Notes under the pieces: model-generated
Told to the model about the DNA's origin: nothing
Databases searched by the model: none
Seen by the model: only the letters and a program-made list of their open reading frames with translations
Position numbers and translations under genes: made by a program
Assembly (NCBI GenBank): GCA_030600865.1
Contig: JAUVUS010000040.1
Span: 1-10,600 of the forward strand
Direction: 5' to 3'
DNA: 10,600 nt
Origin: Bacteroidales bacterium
Lineage (GTDB): Bacteria; Bacteroidota; Bacteroidia; Bacteroidales; UBA12077
In this document: positions 1 to 6,209 of the stretch, in pieces
Layout of the letters: each line of letters begins with the position of its first letter
How positions within the stretch are numbered: the first letter of the stretch is position 1

Positions 1-1553
1 CTGAAGGACCTTTTTCTAAGAACACTAATGCTTCGTATTTATTAGCATATAGATACTCGCTTGTAGATATTATAAATTTACTTGGTGCCGAAGTTGAAAC
101 CACAAAATACCAGGATTTAACATTTAAACTCAATTTTCCAATGAAAAAAGGGAGAATAAGTTTTGTTGGTATGGGTGGTAAAAGCTATATTGAAATGTTT
201 GATTCTAATGATGATCAAAAAGACTGGACCTTTGAAAGCTGGGGCGAAGATTTAAGTAATGGATCGGATATTGGAACATTAGCACTTTCATATATTCATT
301 TTTTTGGCACAAAAACCAGATTACAAACTGCCATATCTCTTTATGGTTCCAAGGTAACAACAAAAATTGATACTCTAAGTATTTGGGATCCTAATCCAGG
401 TAATTGGGCTGGAGAAAAATCATCGGAAGTAAAAACAAGTATTACAACTCATGTAAATACAAAAATCAACAGCAGAAACACATTTAGCTATGGCTTAATA
501 GCAGACAGGTACTTCGTGAATTTTGCAGATAGCATGGTTACTAATGGACAGTTTGAGGTCAATACTGATGTTAGTGAAGAGTTTAATTTATTTCAGTTAT
601 ATACTCAGTTCAAACATAAATTCACCAATAATTTAGAGCTATATTTAGGCTTACATTCTCAGTATCTTGATATGAATAATACCTATTCATTAGAGCCGCG
701 AATGGGTTTCAGCTGGAGTTTAAATGAAAAAAACTCATTCAAGATTGGTTATGGATTACACAGCCAAACTCAACTTAGAATTATCTATTATACCCAAACT
801 CAACTTGATAATGAAAATATAGTTTTTACAAATAAAAATCTTGATTTCTCAAAAAGCCATCAACTTATTTTAGGTTTTGATCATTTATTTAGTGATATAC
901 TGCGATTAAAAATTGAAACTTATTATCAACATTTATACGATGTACCTGTTAAAGAAAGCCTGCCTGAATACTCTGTTCTTAATTTTGGTGCCGAATATTT
1001 TATTGAACGAATCGATAGTTTAACAAATGATGGTACGGGCGAAAACTATGGTATCGAATTTACCTTAGAAAGATTTTTGTCAAATAATTTTTATTTCTTA
1101 ATAACTACATCCTTATATGAATCAGATTATAGAGGATACGACGAAATAAAAAGAAACACTGCATTTAATGGTAATTATGCCATCAATGTTTTAGGAGGAT
1201 ATGAAATACCTTTTAAAAAGAATAATGCTTTTTCGATTGGATTAAGAACAACATATGCAGGAGGAAGACCATATGTACCTTATGATGTTGAAAAAACTAT
1301 TTCGCAAGGCACTGAAGTACTTGACTGGGATAATGCTTATGAAGTTAGACAAGAAGATTACTTTCGTATTAATTTAAGACTTGGAATACGGAAAAATAAA
1401 CCCAAATTTAATGTTGAGATTGCCATGGACTTGCAATACAGAACGAATTACACAAGCGTTTATGAACATAGAATTGATCCATTAACAGGCAAAATATATC
1501 ATAATTACGAAATGGCATTGTATCCAATGGCAAGCTATCGAATACAATTCTAA
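1..1553 (+). CDS. TonB-dependent outer-membrane receptor, C-terminal part (5' end outside window)
   Basis: The frame is open from base 3 to the TAA at 1551-1553, giving 516 visible residues with no stop upstream of the first ATG at 141. That ATG is therefore internal and the gene starts outside the window. The visible part looks like the beta-barrel of a Bacteroidota TonB-dependent receptor: alternating aromatic and polar strands, an EGPF...ASYLLAYRYS stretch near the left edge, many Tyr/Asn-rich strands, and a last strand ending YRIQF with a terminal Phe, as expected for barrel insertion. The plug and any carboxypeptidase-like N-terminal domain would lie upstream. Such receptors import ligands across the outer membrane using TonB energy. 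The ligand cannot be told from the sequence, and no SusD-like partner follows, so polysaccharide uptake is not supported. Confidence 0.85.
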   Translation, partial: EGPFSKNTNASYLLAYRYSLVDIINLLGAEVETTKYQDLTFKLNFPMKKGRISFVGMGGKSYIEMFDSNDDQKDWTFESWGEDLSNGSDIGTLALSYIHFFGTKTRLQTAISLYGSKVTTKIDTLSIWDPNPGNWAGEKSSEVKTSITTHVNTKINSRNTFSYGLIADRYFVNFADSMVTNGQFEVNTDVSEEFNLFQLYTQFKHKFTNNLELYLGLHSQYLDMNNTYSLEPRMGFSWSLNEKNSFKIGYGLHSQTQLRIIYYTQTQLDNENIVFTNKNLDFSKSHQLILGFDHLFSDILRLKIETYYQHLYDVPVKESLPEYSVLNFGAEYFIERIDSLTNDGTGENYGIEFTLERFLSNNFYFLITTSLYESDYRGYDEIKRNTAFNGNYAINVLGGYEIPFKKNNAFSIGLRTTYAGGRPYVPYDVEKTISQGTEVLDWDNAYEVRQEDYFRINLRLGIRKNKPKFNVEIAMDLQYRTNYTSVYEHRIDPLTGKIYHNYEMALYPMASYRIQF

Positions 1554-1629
1554 TTATTTCTAAAACATAATGTTTTGTAATTAAGCTGTTGAATTTATAA
1601 ATTTGTAATGATCGGTCAGAAATTGGCAT

Positions 1630-1637
1630 TATCTTTG
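1630..1637 (+). promoter_or_regulatory. Bacteroidota-type -7 box upstream of the WG-repeat gene
   Basis: TATCTTTG matches the TAnnTTTG -7 consensus and lies 38 bases before the ATG at 1676, which would give a leader of about 30 bases. A TTTG at 1602-1605 could be the -33 element, but the spacing of 24 is longer than the usual 19-21, so only the -7 box is called. Confidence 0.45.
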
Positions 1638-1675
1638 AAATATCAATTACCTAAAATTTTAAACTCTATACTGTC

Positions 1676-2779
1676 ATGAAAAAAATTATTCTTCTATTAT
1701 CAATTACTTTTTTTTTAAATAATATAACTATTGCACAAAATTACGTTGCTGCCGTTTTGGACAAAGAATTTTGGGGATATATTGATGAAAATGGAAATTT
1801 CATTGTACAACCTATGTATAATACTGCAAAAGATTTCTCCTCGGGAATAGGTCTTATTAAGAATCTTAGTGAATGGTACTATATAAATAAAGAAGGTATA
1901 ATTATTAACAGCACCAGTAATTATATCACACGATATAGCTTTTCTGAAGGATTTGCACGAATAGAGCAAAATAATCTTTGGGGATATATTAACACATCCG
2001 GCAAAATAATTATTCAACCTCAGTTTACAGAAGCAAGTGATTTTAAAAATGGTGTTGCTGCAGTCAGATCTCGCAGTTTATGGGGTTTTATCGATACAAA
2101 AGGAAATTATTTTATTGAACCCCGGTTTAAAGACACTAAAGATTTTGAAAGTGGTGTGGCAAAAGTTAAAAATGATGCCGGTTGGATTTTTATAAATTCA
2201 GAAAAAACCACTTTCCCAATGAATGCAGGTCAATATGAAATACAAAAAGATTTTTCAGATGATATGGCTTTTGTAATTAAGAATAAACTGTTCGGATTTA
2301 TTAATACAAAAGGACAACTGGTTATTCAACCCCAGTTCGAAGATGTTGGAGATTTTAATAATGGATTCGCTCCGGTTCAGGTTGGAAAACTTTGGGGATA
2401 TATTAATAAAACCGGAGGATATTTGGTTAATCCAAAATATAACGTTGCTAAAGAATTTAAAGATGGTATGGCCTTAGTTAAAGATAATGGGGGCTATTGT
2501 TATATTAAAACATCCGGACAAGAAATTGGGAAAAATGTCGGTTACGAAATAAAATACAGTTTTTCTGATGGATATGCGCGCATAATACAAAATGGCAGAT
2601 GGGGTTTTATTGATAAATCCGGGAAAATAGTAATTTCAGCTCAATACGAAAAAGCAGAAGATTTTAGTAATGGTTTAGCCGCTGTATTGAGCAATGGCAA
2701 ATGGGGTTATATTAATAAAAATGGAGAATTAGTTATTGATTTTAGATTTAGAAAAGCTTATGGTTTTGTAAAACTTTAG
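1676..2779 (+). CDS. exported WG-repeat protein (ten repeats)
   Basis: The 367-residue protein starts with a Sec signal peptide (MKKIILLL..., likely cut after residue 20 or 21). The rest is ten WG-type repeats of 34-36 residues. The W-equivalent residues are W33, W67, W102, W136, W170, F206, W240, Y274, W309 and W343. Typical units read WGYINxxGxxIIQPQF followed by an F-x-x-G-x-A-x-V segment. Repeats 2, 5 and 8 are degenerate and resemble each other, so the array has a three-repeat super-period of 103-104 residues. WG-repeat proteins are common in Bacteroidota and their exact roles are mostly unknown; a periplasmic or surface binding role is inference. The gene has its own promoter-like box upstream and terminator downstream, so it is probably transcribed alone. 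The start is supported by the signal peptide. Confidence 0.9.
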   Translation: MKKIILLLSITFFLNNITIAQNYVAAVLDKEFWGYIDENGNFIVQPMYNTAKDFSSGIGLIKNLSEWYYINKEGIIINSTSNYITRYSFSEGFARIEQNNLWGYINTSGKIIIQPQFTEASDFKNGVAAVRSRSLWGFIDTKGNYFIEPRFKDTKDFESGVAKVKNDAGWIFINSEKTTFPMNAGQYEIQKDFSDDMAFVIKNKLFGFINTKGQLVIQPQFEDVGDFNNGFAPVQVGKLWGYINKTGGYLVNPKYNVAKEFKDGMALVKDNGGYCYIKTSGQEIGKNVGYEIKYSFSDGYARIIQNGRWGFIDKSGKIVISAQYEKAEDFSNGLAAVLSNGKWGYINKNGELVIDFRFRKAYGFVKL

Positions 2780-2801
2780 ATTATATGTAATTATAATACT
2801 G

Positions 2802-2837
2802 AGTCGTTCATAAATATTGTGGACGACTTTCTTTTTT
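2802..2837 (+). terminator. Rho-independent terminator after the WG-repeat gene
   Basis: An 8-bp stem pairs AGTCGTTC (2802-2809) with GGACGACT (2821-2828), including one G-T wobble, around an 11-base A/T-rich loop. A T-rich tail with six consecutive T follows (2829-2837). It lies 22 bases after the stop of the WG-repeat gene. Confidence 0.8.
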
Positions 2838-2858
2838 AAATTATATAGAATCTTTTGT

Positions 2859-2866
2859 TATCTTCG
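2859..2866 (+). promoter_or_regulatory. -7-like box upstream of the radical SAM gene
   Basis: TATCTTCG is a one-base variant of TAnnTTTG, 26 bases before the ATG at 2893. This predicts a leader of about 20 bases. No convincing -33 element is visible. Its position just after a terminator makes an independent promoter reasonable. Confidence 0.4.
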
Positions 2867-2892
2867 CAAACAGCGATTTTTAGATTACATAC

Positions 2893-4236
2893 ATGAAGAT
2901 ACTTTTAATAAATACTCCCCGATCGCCACACAATATGATTCTTGAGTCTGCACCTGCAGAAGCTAAAAAATATATTCACAAGAAATTAATCGGGCCACCT
3001 CTTGGTTTACTTACAGTTGCCGAAGCGGTAAAAGACCATGATGTTTTTGTATTCGACACAAAAGGTGAATATGACCTTCATCCGGAAACCACACCTCCAT
3101 TAAAAGAACTTGTTTTAAAGTTGCTCAACGAGCACAAACCAGATGTTGTGGGAACTACAACAATAGCTTCTGAATTTTATTATGCTATTGAAATTCTTCA
3201 GGCCGTTAAAGAATATAATCCGGAGATTTTAACTGTTGTCGGTGGTTTACATGCAACACTATCTACTAATGATTTTACTGATCCATCTGTCAATTTAATT
3301 CTACCGGGGCAATCTGCTCATACCTTTAAGCAAGTTATTACTGCAAAAGAGAAAAATATCCCGTTTGAAAATATTCCCGGAATAATTATAAATAAAAATG
3401 GAGCATTAATAAAATCAAAAAACAAAATAATTGATTACAATTCGGCTAAAGAAGACTTCCTGTTCCCAAATCGAAAACACCTTGAAAGATGGAAAGAAAC
3501 ATATAAAGTCGGAAATAATACTTATCCTTCAACTTATCTTTTTACATCCCTTGGATGCCCTTATAAATGCACATTCTGTTCTATCTGGTGTCAATATGAT
3601 GGTAAGTATTTAAAACGCGATGTTGAAAGTATAATAGACGAGTTAAAACAAATTGATGATTACCCTATTGTTCGTTTTGCAGATGCTAATACTATAGTTG
3701 ATCCTAAAATCATAGACAGGCTTTTCGATCGAATTAATCAGGAAGGAATAAAAAAGACATTTGTAATGGATATAAGAACCGATACAGCCGTTAAATATCC
3801 TAAACTAATTGAAAAACTTGCTAAGGGAGGTTTGAAAGTTGTAATATGTGGATTTGAGTCTTTCCGTGAAGAAGAACTTAAAAAATATAATAAAAGTTCT
3901 GGAGCAAAATTAATTCACGAAGCCATTGAAATCTTTCATCAAAATGATATTATGTTACGAGGGAATTATGTTATTCCAAACGACTATGATGAATCTGATT
4001 TTAATGCATTATCTGATTATACAAATTCGCATAAAGTAACTTATGCCGGTTATACCATTCTCACACCAATGCCCGGCACTCCATATTACGAAGAAATAAA
4101 AGATCAAATTATTGATTTCGACCTATCAAAATACAACTTTTTTAACAGCGTTTTAAAAACTAAACTCCCGCTTGAAAAGTTTTACGAAAACGTTGGAAAA
4201 TTATGGCTTATTAAAAAGGGAACTGATGTAATATAG
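2893..4236 (+). CDS. B12-binding domain radical SAM enzyme (class B / HpnJ-HpnR-like)
   Basis: The complete protein has 447 residues. Residues 1 to about 170 look like a Rossmann-type cobalamin-binding domain: KILLINTP at the start, GPPLGLLTVAEAV, a hydrophobic strand with DVVGTTT, VVGGLHAT, and LPGQSAHTF where relatives have a GE-type motif. The canonical DxHxxG motif of base-off B12 binders is not seen, which is common in this class. The radical SAM domain follows, with C222-x3-C226-x2-C229 as the [4Fe-4S] ligands, a GFESF strand, and a late TPMPGTPYYEE segment typical of the family. Relatives methylate or rearrange unactivated carbons, for example in hopanoid, bacteriochlorophyll and antibiotic pathways. 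The substrate here is unknown and no neighbour names it. It may relate to the second B12-type radical SAM enzyme at the right edge, but this is inference. Confidence 0.85.
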   Translation: MKILLINTPRSPHNMILESAPAEAKKYIHKKLIGPPLGLLTVAEAVKDHDVFVFDTKGEYDLHPETTPPLKELVLKLLNEHKPDVVGTTTIASEFYYAIEILQAVKEYNPEILTVVGGLHATLSTNDFTDPSVNLILPGQSAHTFKQVITAKEKNIPFENIPGIIINKNGALIKSKNKIIDYNSAKEDFLFPNRKHLERWKETYKVGNNTYPSTYLFTSLGCPYKCTFCSIWCQYDGKYLKRDVESIIDELKQIDDYPIVRFADANTIVDPKIIDRLFDRINQEGIKKTFVMDIRTDTAVKYPKLIEKLAKGGLKVVICGFESFREEELKKYNKSSGAKLIHEAIEIFHQNDIMLRGNYVIPNDYDESDFNALSDYTNSHKVTYAGYTILTPMPGTPYYEEIKDQIIDFDLSKYNFFNSVLKTKLPLEKFYENVGKLWLIKKGTDVI

Positions 4237-4250
4237 TTTAAGGTTTCAAG

Positions 4251-4270
4251 CCTGCCTGACGGCAGTCAGG
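4251..4270. repeat. G/C-rich hairpin element, copy 1
   Basis: This short G/C-rich island in an AT-rich region can fold in two mutually exclusive ways: CTGCC(4252-4256)/GGCAG(4261-4265) with loop TGAC, or CCTGAC(4255-4260)/GTCAGG(4265-4270) with loop GGCA. It begins 14 bases after the radical SAM stop codon and could also act as a terminator, although no T-tract follows. A related copy lies at 4389-4410. Confidence 0.6.
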
Positions 4271-4321
4271 TTCAAAGTTCAAAGTTTAAAGTTCAAAGTT
4301 TCAAAGTTTCAAAGTTTCAAA
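4271..4321. repeat. tandem TTCAAAG / TTTCAAAG array
   Basis: Seven consecutive imperfect units of 7-8 bases can be read: TTCAAAG twice, TTTAAAG, TTCAAAG, TTTCAAAG twice, and a final TTTCAAA. The array abuts the hairpin element on its left. The unit length changes from 7 to 8 within the array, as expected from slippage. No function is visible. Confidence 0.75.
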
Positions 4322-4388
4322 TTGTCAATGCCTGAATATGGTTGACTGAATTAAACATTATTTACTAATAAATTACCAGTTTACTAAA

Positions 4389-4410
4389 CTTGCCTAACGG
4401 CAGCCAGGTT
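4389..4410. repeat. G/C-rich hairpin element, copy 2 (degenerate)
   Basis: The stretch with TGCCTAACGGCAGCCAGGTT matches copy 1 at most positions in the same orientation. It keeps the TGCC/GGCA stem, but the second fold (CCTAAC with GCCAGG) is broken. Two related elements about 138 bases apart suggest a dispersed genomic repeat. Confidence 0.5.
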
Positions 4411-4524
4411 AACGAATTAACTGCCAACTGTATCCTGTATCCTTATTTTTTGTATCTTGCATCTAAATTCTTAATTATTTTATAATCTCCTTTTTTTTAT
4501 TAATTTAGCTTATCATTAAAAAAC

Positions 4525-4530
4525 AGGAGG
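4525..4530 (+). promoter_or_regulatory. strong Shine-Dalgarno site (AGGAGG)
   Basis: A perfect AGGAGG lies 8 bases before the ATG at 4539 and fixes that start. Other genes in the window have no comparable site, as is usual in Bacteroidota, so this gene may be translated unusually well. A weak -7-like TAATTTAG at 4501-4508 lies upstream. Confidence 0.75.
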
Positions 4531-4538
4531 TTTATATT

Positions 4539-4916
4539 ATGAAACACAAATTTACTATTGCCGGAATTTTATCATTATTTGTTTTCCTACTATTCTCTGT
4601 TAGTACTTTTGCTAATAAAACAACAGTAAAAGTAATTGCCCCTGAAAAAGCTGAAAAAGGCACAGAAATAACTATTAAGATTGAAGTCACCCATATGGGT
4701 AACACCAAAGGACATTATACCGATTGGGTTTTGGTAAAAGTAAACGGTGAAGAATATAAAAAATGGGAATATTCGAAAGAAAATTTACCTGAAACTCAAA
4801 ACTTTACTTTAGAGTTTAAAATTAAAGCAGAATCAAACCTCGAAATTGTTGTAGAAGGAAACTGTAACAAGCATGGTTCAAAAGGTGAAGATAAAGTAAC
4901 TGTAGTTGTAGAATAA
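4539..4916 (+). CDS. exported superoxide-reductase-like (desulfoferrodoxin/neelaredoxin family) protein
   Basis: The protein has 125 residues. A Sec signal peptide covers residues 1-25 (hydrophobic core, ending STFA), followed by an all-beta domain. The iron-site signature of the superoxide reductase family is recognisable: H52 in VTHMG, H59 in GHYTDW, and C109 with H112 in NCNKHG. In classical enzymes a mononuclear iron bound by four His and one Cys reduces superoxide. Here the N-terminal EKHxP segment that supplies another His and the catalytic Lys is missing, so iron binding may be incomplete or completed differently. The mature protein should lie in the periplasm. A strong Shine-Dalgarno site precedes it, and a two-helix membrane protein gene follows after 11 bases, which could supply electrons (inference). 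Family membership is fairly sure; enzymatic activity is not. Confidence 0.75.
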   Translation: MKHKFTIAGILSLFVFLLFSVSTFANKTTVKVIAPEKAEKGTEITIKIEVTHMGNTKGHYTDWVLVKVNGEEYKKWEYSKENLPETQNFTLEFKIKAESNLEIVVEGNCNKHGSKGEDKVTVVVE

Positions 4917-4927
4917 TTAAGAAAGCT

Positions 4928-5113
4928 ATGATCTTCGGAATTAATATTATTTTATGGTTTGGAATAATTAATCTTATACTTATATTATTCCAGTTTTTAA
5001 GTGGTTTGCGTATAATTAAGGTAAAATACAAATTACATAAAACACTTGGGATCGTATTATTCTTTACTGCTTTTATACATGGAATTTATGCATTAGTAAT
5101 TAACTATATTTAA
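4928..5113 (+). CDS. 61-residue two-helix membrane protein with an HX13H pair
   Basis: Two hydrophobic helices are visible, roughly residues 5-26 and 38-59. They are joined by a basic turn (R27, K31, K33, K35, K38), so both ends should face the periplasm by the positive-inside rule. H37 and H51 are 14 positions apart (HX13H), the spacing by which one transmembrane helix offers ligands to two stacked hemes in cytochrome b and ferric-reductase-type proteins. With a single such helix, a dimer would be needed to bind hemes. The gene starts 11 bases after the superoxide-reductase-like gene and is almost certainly co-transcribed with it. The ATG at 4928 is the first usable start. Heme binding and electron transfer are inference; the small size and lack of other motifs limit the call. 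Confidence 0.65.
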   Translation: MIFGINIILWFGIINLILILFQFLSGLRIIKVKYKLHKTLGIVLFFTAFIHGIYALVINYI

Positions 5114-5143
5114 AATTAAAATCAATTATTAAAACTAAAAACT

Positions 5144-5755
5144 ATGAAAATTTTAAAAACTATTGTAGCTGCACTTTTAGTATTAAGTGTAACTGCAATT
5201 CAAGCACAGAAAATTAAAGTAACTAATGGCGACCTAAGTTTTCTGACAGGACAAGCCACCATATTACTTGAATATGATTACAGCGAAATGACTGTAGGAA
5301 AATTTGATAAGGAAGAAGATTATGTTAATAAAAAAGTAGCTGAATATAATGAAGCTGAAGCAGGAAGAGGTGATACATGGAAAGATAACTGGGAAGCCGA
5401 CAGAGAAGGTAGATATCATCCAAAATTTGAAGAGCTTTTAAATAATTATACAAAAAAAGCAAATTGTAATTTTGACCAGACAAATAGTGATGCATTATAT
5501 ACTCTAATTTTAAAAACTACTTTTACTGAACCAGGATTTAACATTGGTATTGTGAAAAAAGATGCAATGATTAATGTTGAAGTTAAATTTGTTGAAACAT
5601 CTAATACCGAGAATATTCTTGCTGTTATTACAATAACAAATATTCCCGGTCGTGGTATGGGTAATGATTACGATGCCGGTTATAGAATTCAGGAATCTTA
5701 TGCAAAATGTGGAAAATCTCTGGGAGCATTCTTAGTAAAAAAAGCTTTTAAATAA
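5144..5755 (+). CDS. exported protein of unknown function
   Basis: The protein has 203 residues with a Sec signal peptide cut near residue 21 (AIQA/QK). I do not recognise the family with confidence. Residues 30-105 are charged and contain a WKDNWEADREGRYHP patch. Residues 117-200 alternate hydrophobic strands with turns (YTLILKTTFTEPG, then VEVKFVE and AVITITNIPG) and end in a RIQESYAKCGKSLGAFL helix. That layout recalls alpha/beta auxiliary domains of envelope proteins such as the LptE/CsgG-like types, which is only a structural guess. C108 and C189 are the only cysteines of the mature protein and could form a disulfide. It lies 30 bases after the small membrane protein gene and is followed by a strong terminator, so it is likely the last gene of that transcript. 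Confidence 0.8.
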   Translation: MKILKTIVAALLVLSVTAIQAQKIKVTNGDLSFLTGQATILLEYDYSEMTVGKFDKEEDYVNKKVAEYNEAEAGRGDTWKDNWEADREGRYHPKFEELLNNYTKKANCNFDQTNSDALYTLILKTTFTEPGFNIGIVKKDAMINVEVKFVETSNTENILAVITITNIPGRGMGNDYDAGYRIQESYAKCGKSLGAFLVKKAFK

Positions 5756-5776
5756 TTTGCATTTTTTGATAAAATG

Positions 5777-5806
5777 AAAAGGAATCTCAATTGAGATTCC
5801 TTTTTT
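5777..5806. terminator. perfect palindromic (bidirectional) terminator
   Basis: A 14-base arm (5777-5790, AAAAGGAATCTCAA) is followed directly by its exact reverse complement (5791-5804), flanked by T on the right and by A-rich sequence on the left. The inner bases would open to form the loop. It ends the + strand transcript from the 203-residue gene and could also stop - strand transcription. Its right edge touches the stop codon of the acyltransferase remnant. Confidence 0.85.
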
Positions 5807-6092
5807 ATATTTTATAAATTGATTTCATTTGGTAATTACCTTCAATAAATCTGGAGATTTTCTTTAAATCTTTCCCTGCACCACATTCATAAATTTCACT
5901 TACATTATTTTCAATCAGTTTTTGCATTGTTTTATACCAGTTAATTTTTCTGGTTAAGTTAAAAATCAGCTCCGATTTTATTTCTTCAACACTTATAAAA
6001 GTTCTTTGGTTATAAGTTGAAATAATCGGAACTTTTCCAATACTTATTCGTAGTGTATCGATATAGTTTGTAAAAGATTCAGAATTTTTAGA
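5805..6092 (-). pseudogene. 5'-truncated remnant of the FabD-like acyltransferase gene
   Basis: Read on the - strand, bases 6092 down to 5814 translate without gap or frameshift into 93 residues matching residues 204-296 of the acyltransferase encoded at 7678-8568, with 69 of 93 identical by hand count. The frame then adds two codons and ends at TAA (5805-5807). Upstream it stays open only to a stop at 6120-6122, and no ATG lies in front of the homologous part. The catalytic Ser and His regions are absent. This is a non-functional C-terminal relic. Bases 5851-5935 are identical to 7718-7802 (85 bases), including all synonymous sites, whereas the rest is clearly diverged. The match ends exactly at the last shared sense codon, which suggests an old gene duplicate and not a random segment copy. 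Confidence 0.85.
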
Positions 6093-6131
6093 ATATATTC
6101 TATTTGCACAACTATAAAATTAAATATAAAT

Positions 6132-6139
6132 TATATTTG
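6132..6139 (+). promoter_or_regulatory. Bacteroidota-type -7 box upstream of the protease gene
   Basis: TATATTTG fits TAnnTTTG and lies 70 bases before the ATG at 6210. A TTTG at 6103-6106 is a possible -33 element, but the 25-base spacing is longer than usual. No other gene start competes for it. Confidence 0.4.
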
Positions 6140-6209
6140 TATTAGACAACTATATTACAGTCACAACTAAATTAAAGAATACTTAGAAACAGCCATTAAA
6201 TAAAGAATT

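Larger units (their letters stand above)
4237..4538. other. repeat-bearing intergenic region without a gene
   Basis: I see no coding sequence in these 302 bases. They hold two copies of a G/C-rich hairpin element, a tandem TTCAAAG-type array, a short direct-repeat stretch around 4429-4461 (TGTATCCTGTATCC, then TGTATCTTGCATCT), and the leader of the superoxide-reductase-like gene. Confidence 0.7.

Noticed and set aside
1562..1576. AAAACAT/ATGTTTT palindrome as terminator of the receptor gene
   Set aside because: It is A/T-only apart from one pair, has almost no loop and no T-tract.
1408..1629. antisense reading frame within the end of the receptor gene
   Set aside because: It overlaps a clear barrel-coding frame and shows no protein-like features; similar short antisense frames at 1715-2017, 4822-5031, 6653-6880, 7358-7609, 9054-9251 and 10282-10515 were rejected for the same reason.
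4271..4321. CRISPR-like array
   Set aside because: Units are 7-8 bases and contiguous, without spacers.
5756..6209. mobile element carrying the protease gene between the acyltransferase copies
   Set aside because: No transposase, terminal inverted repeats or target-site duplication can be seen; the two copies are coding remnants, not element ends.
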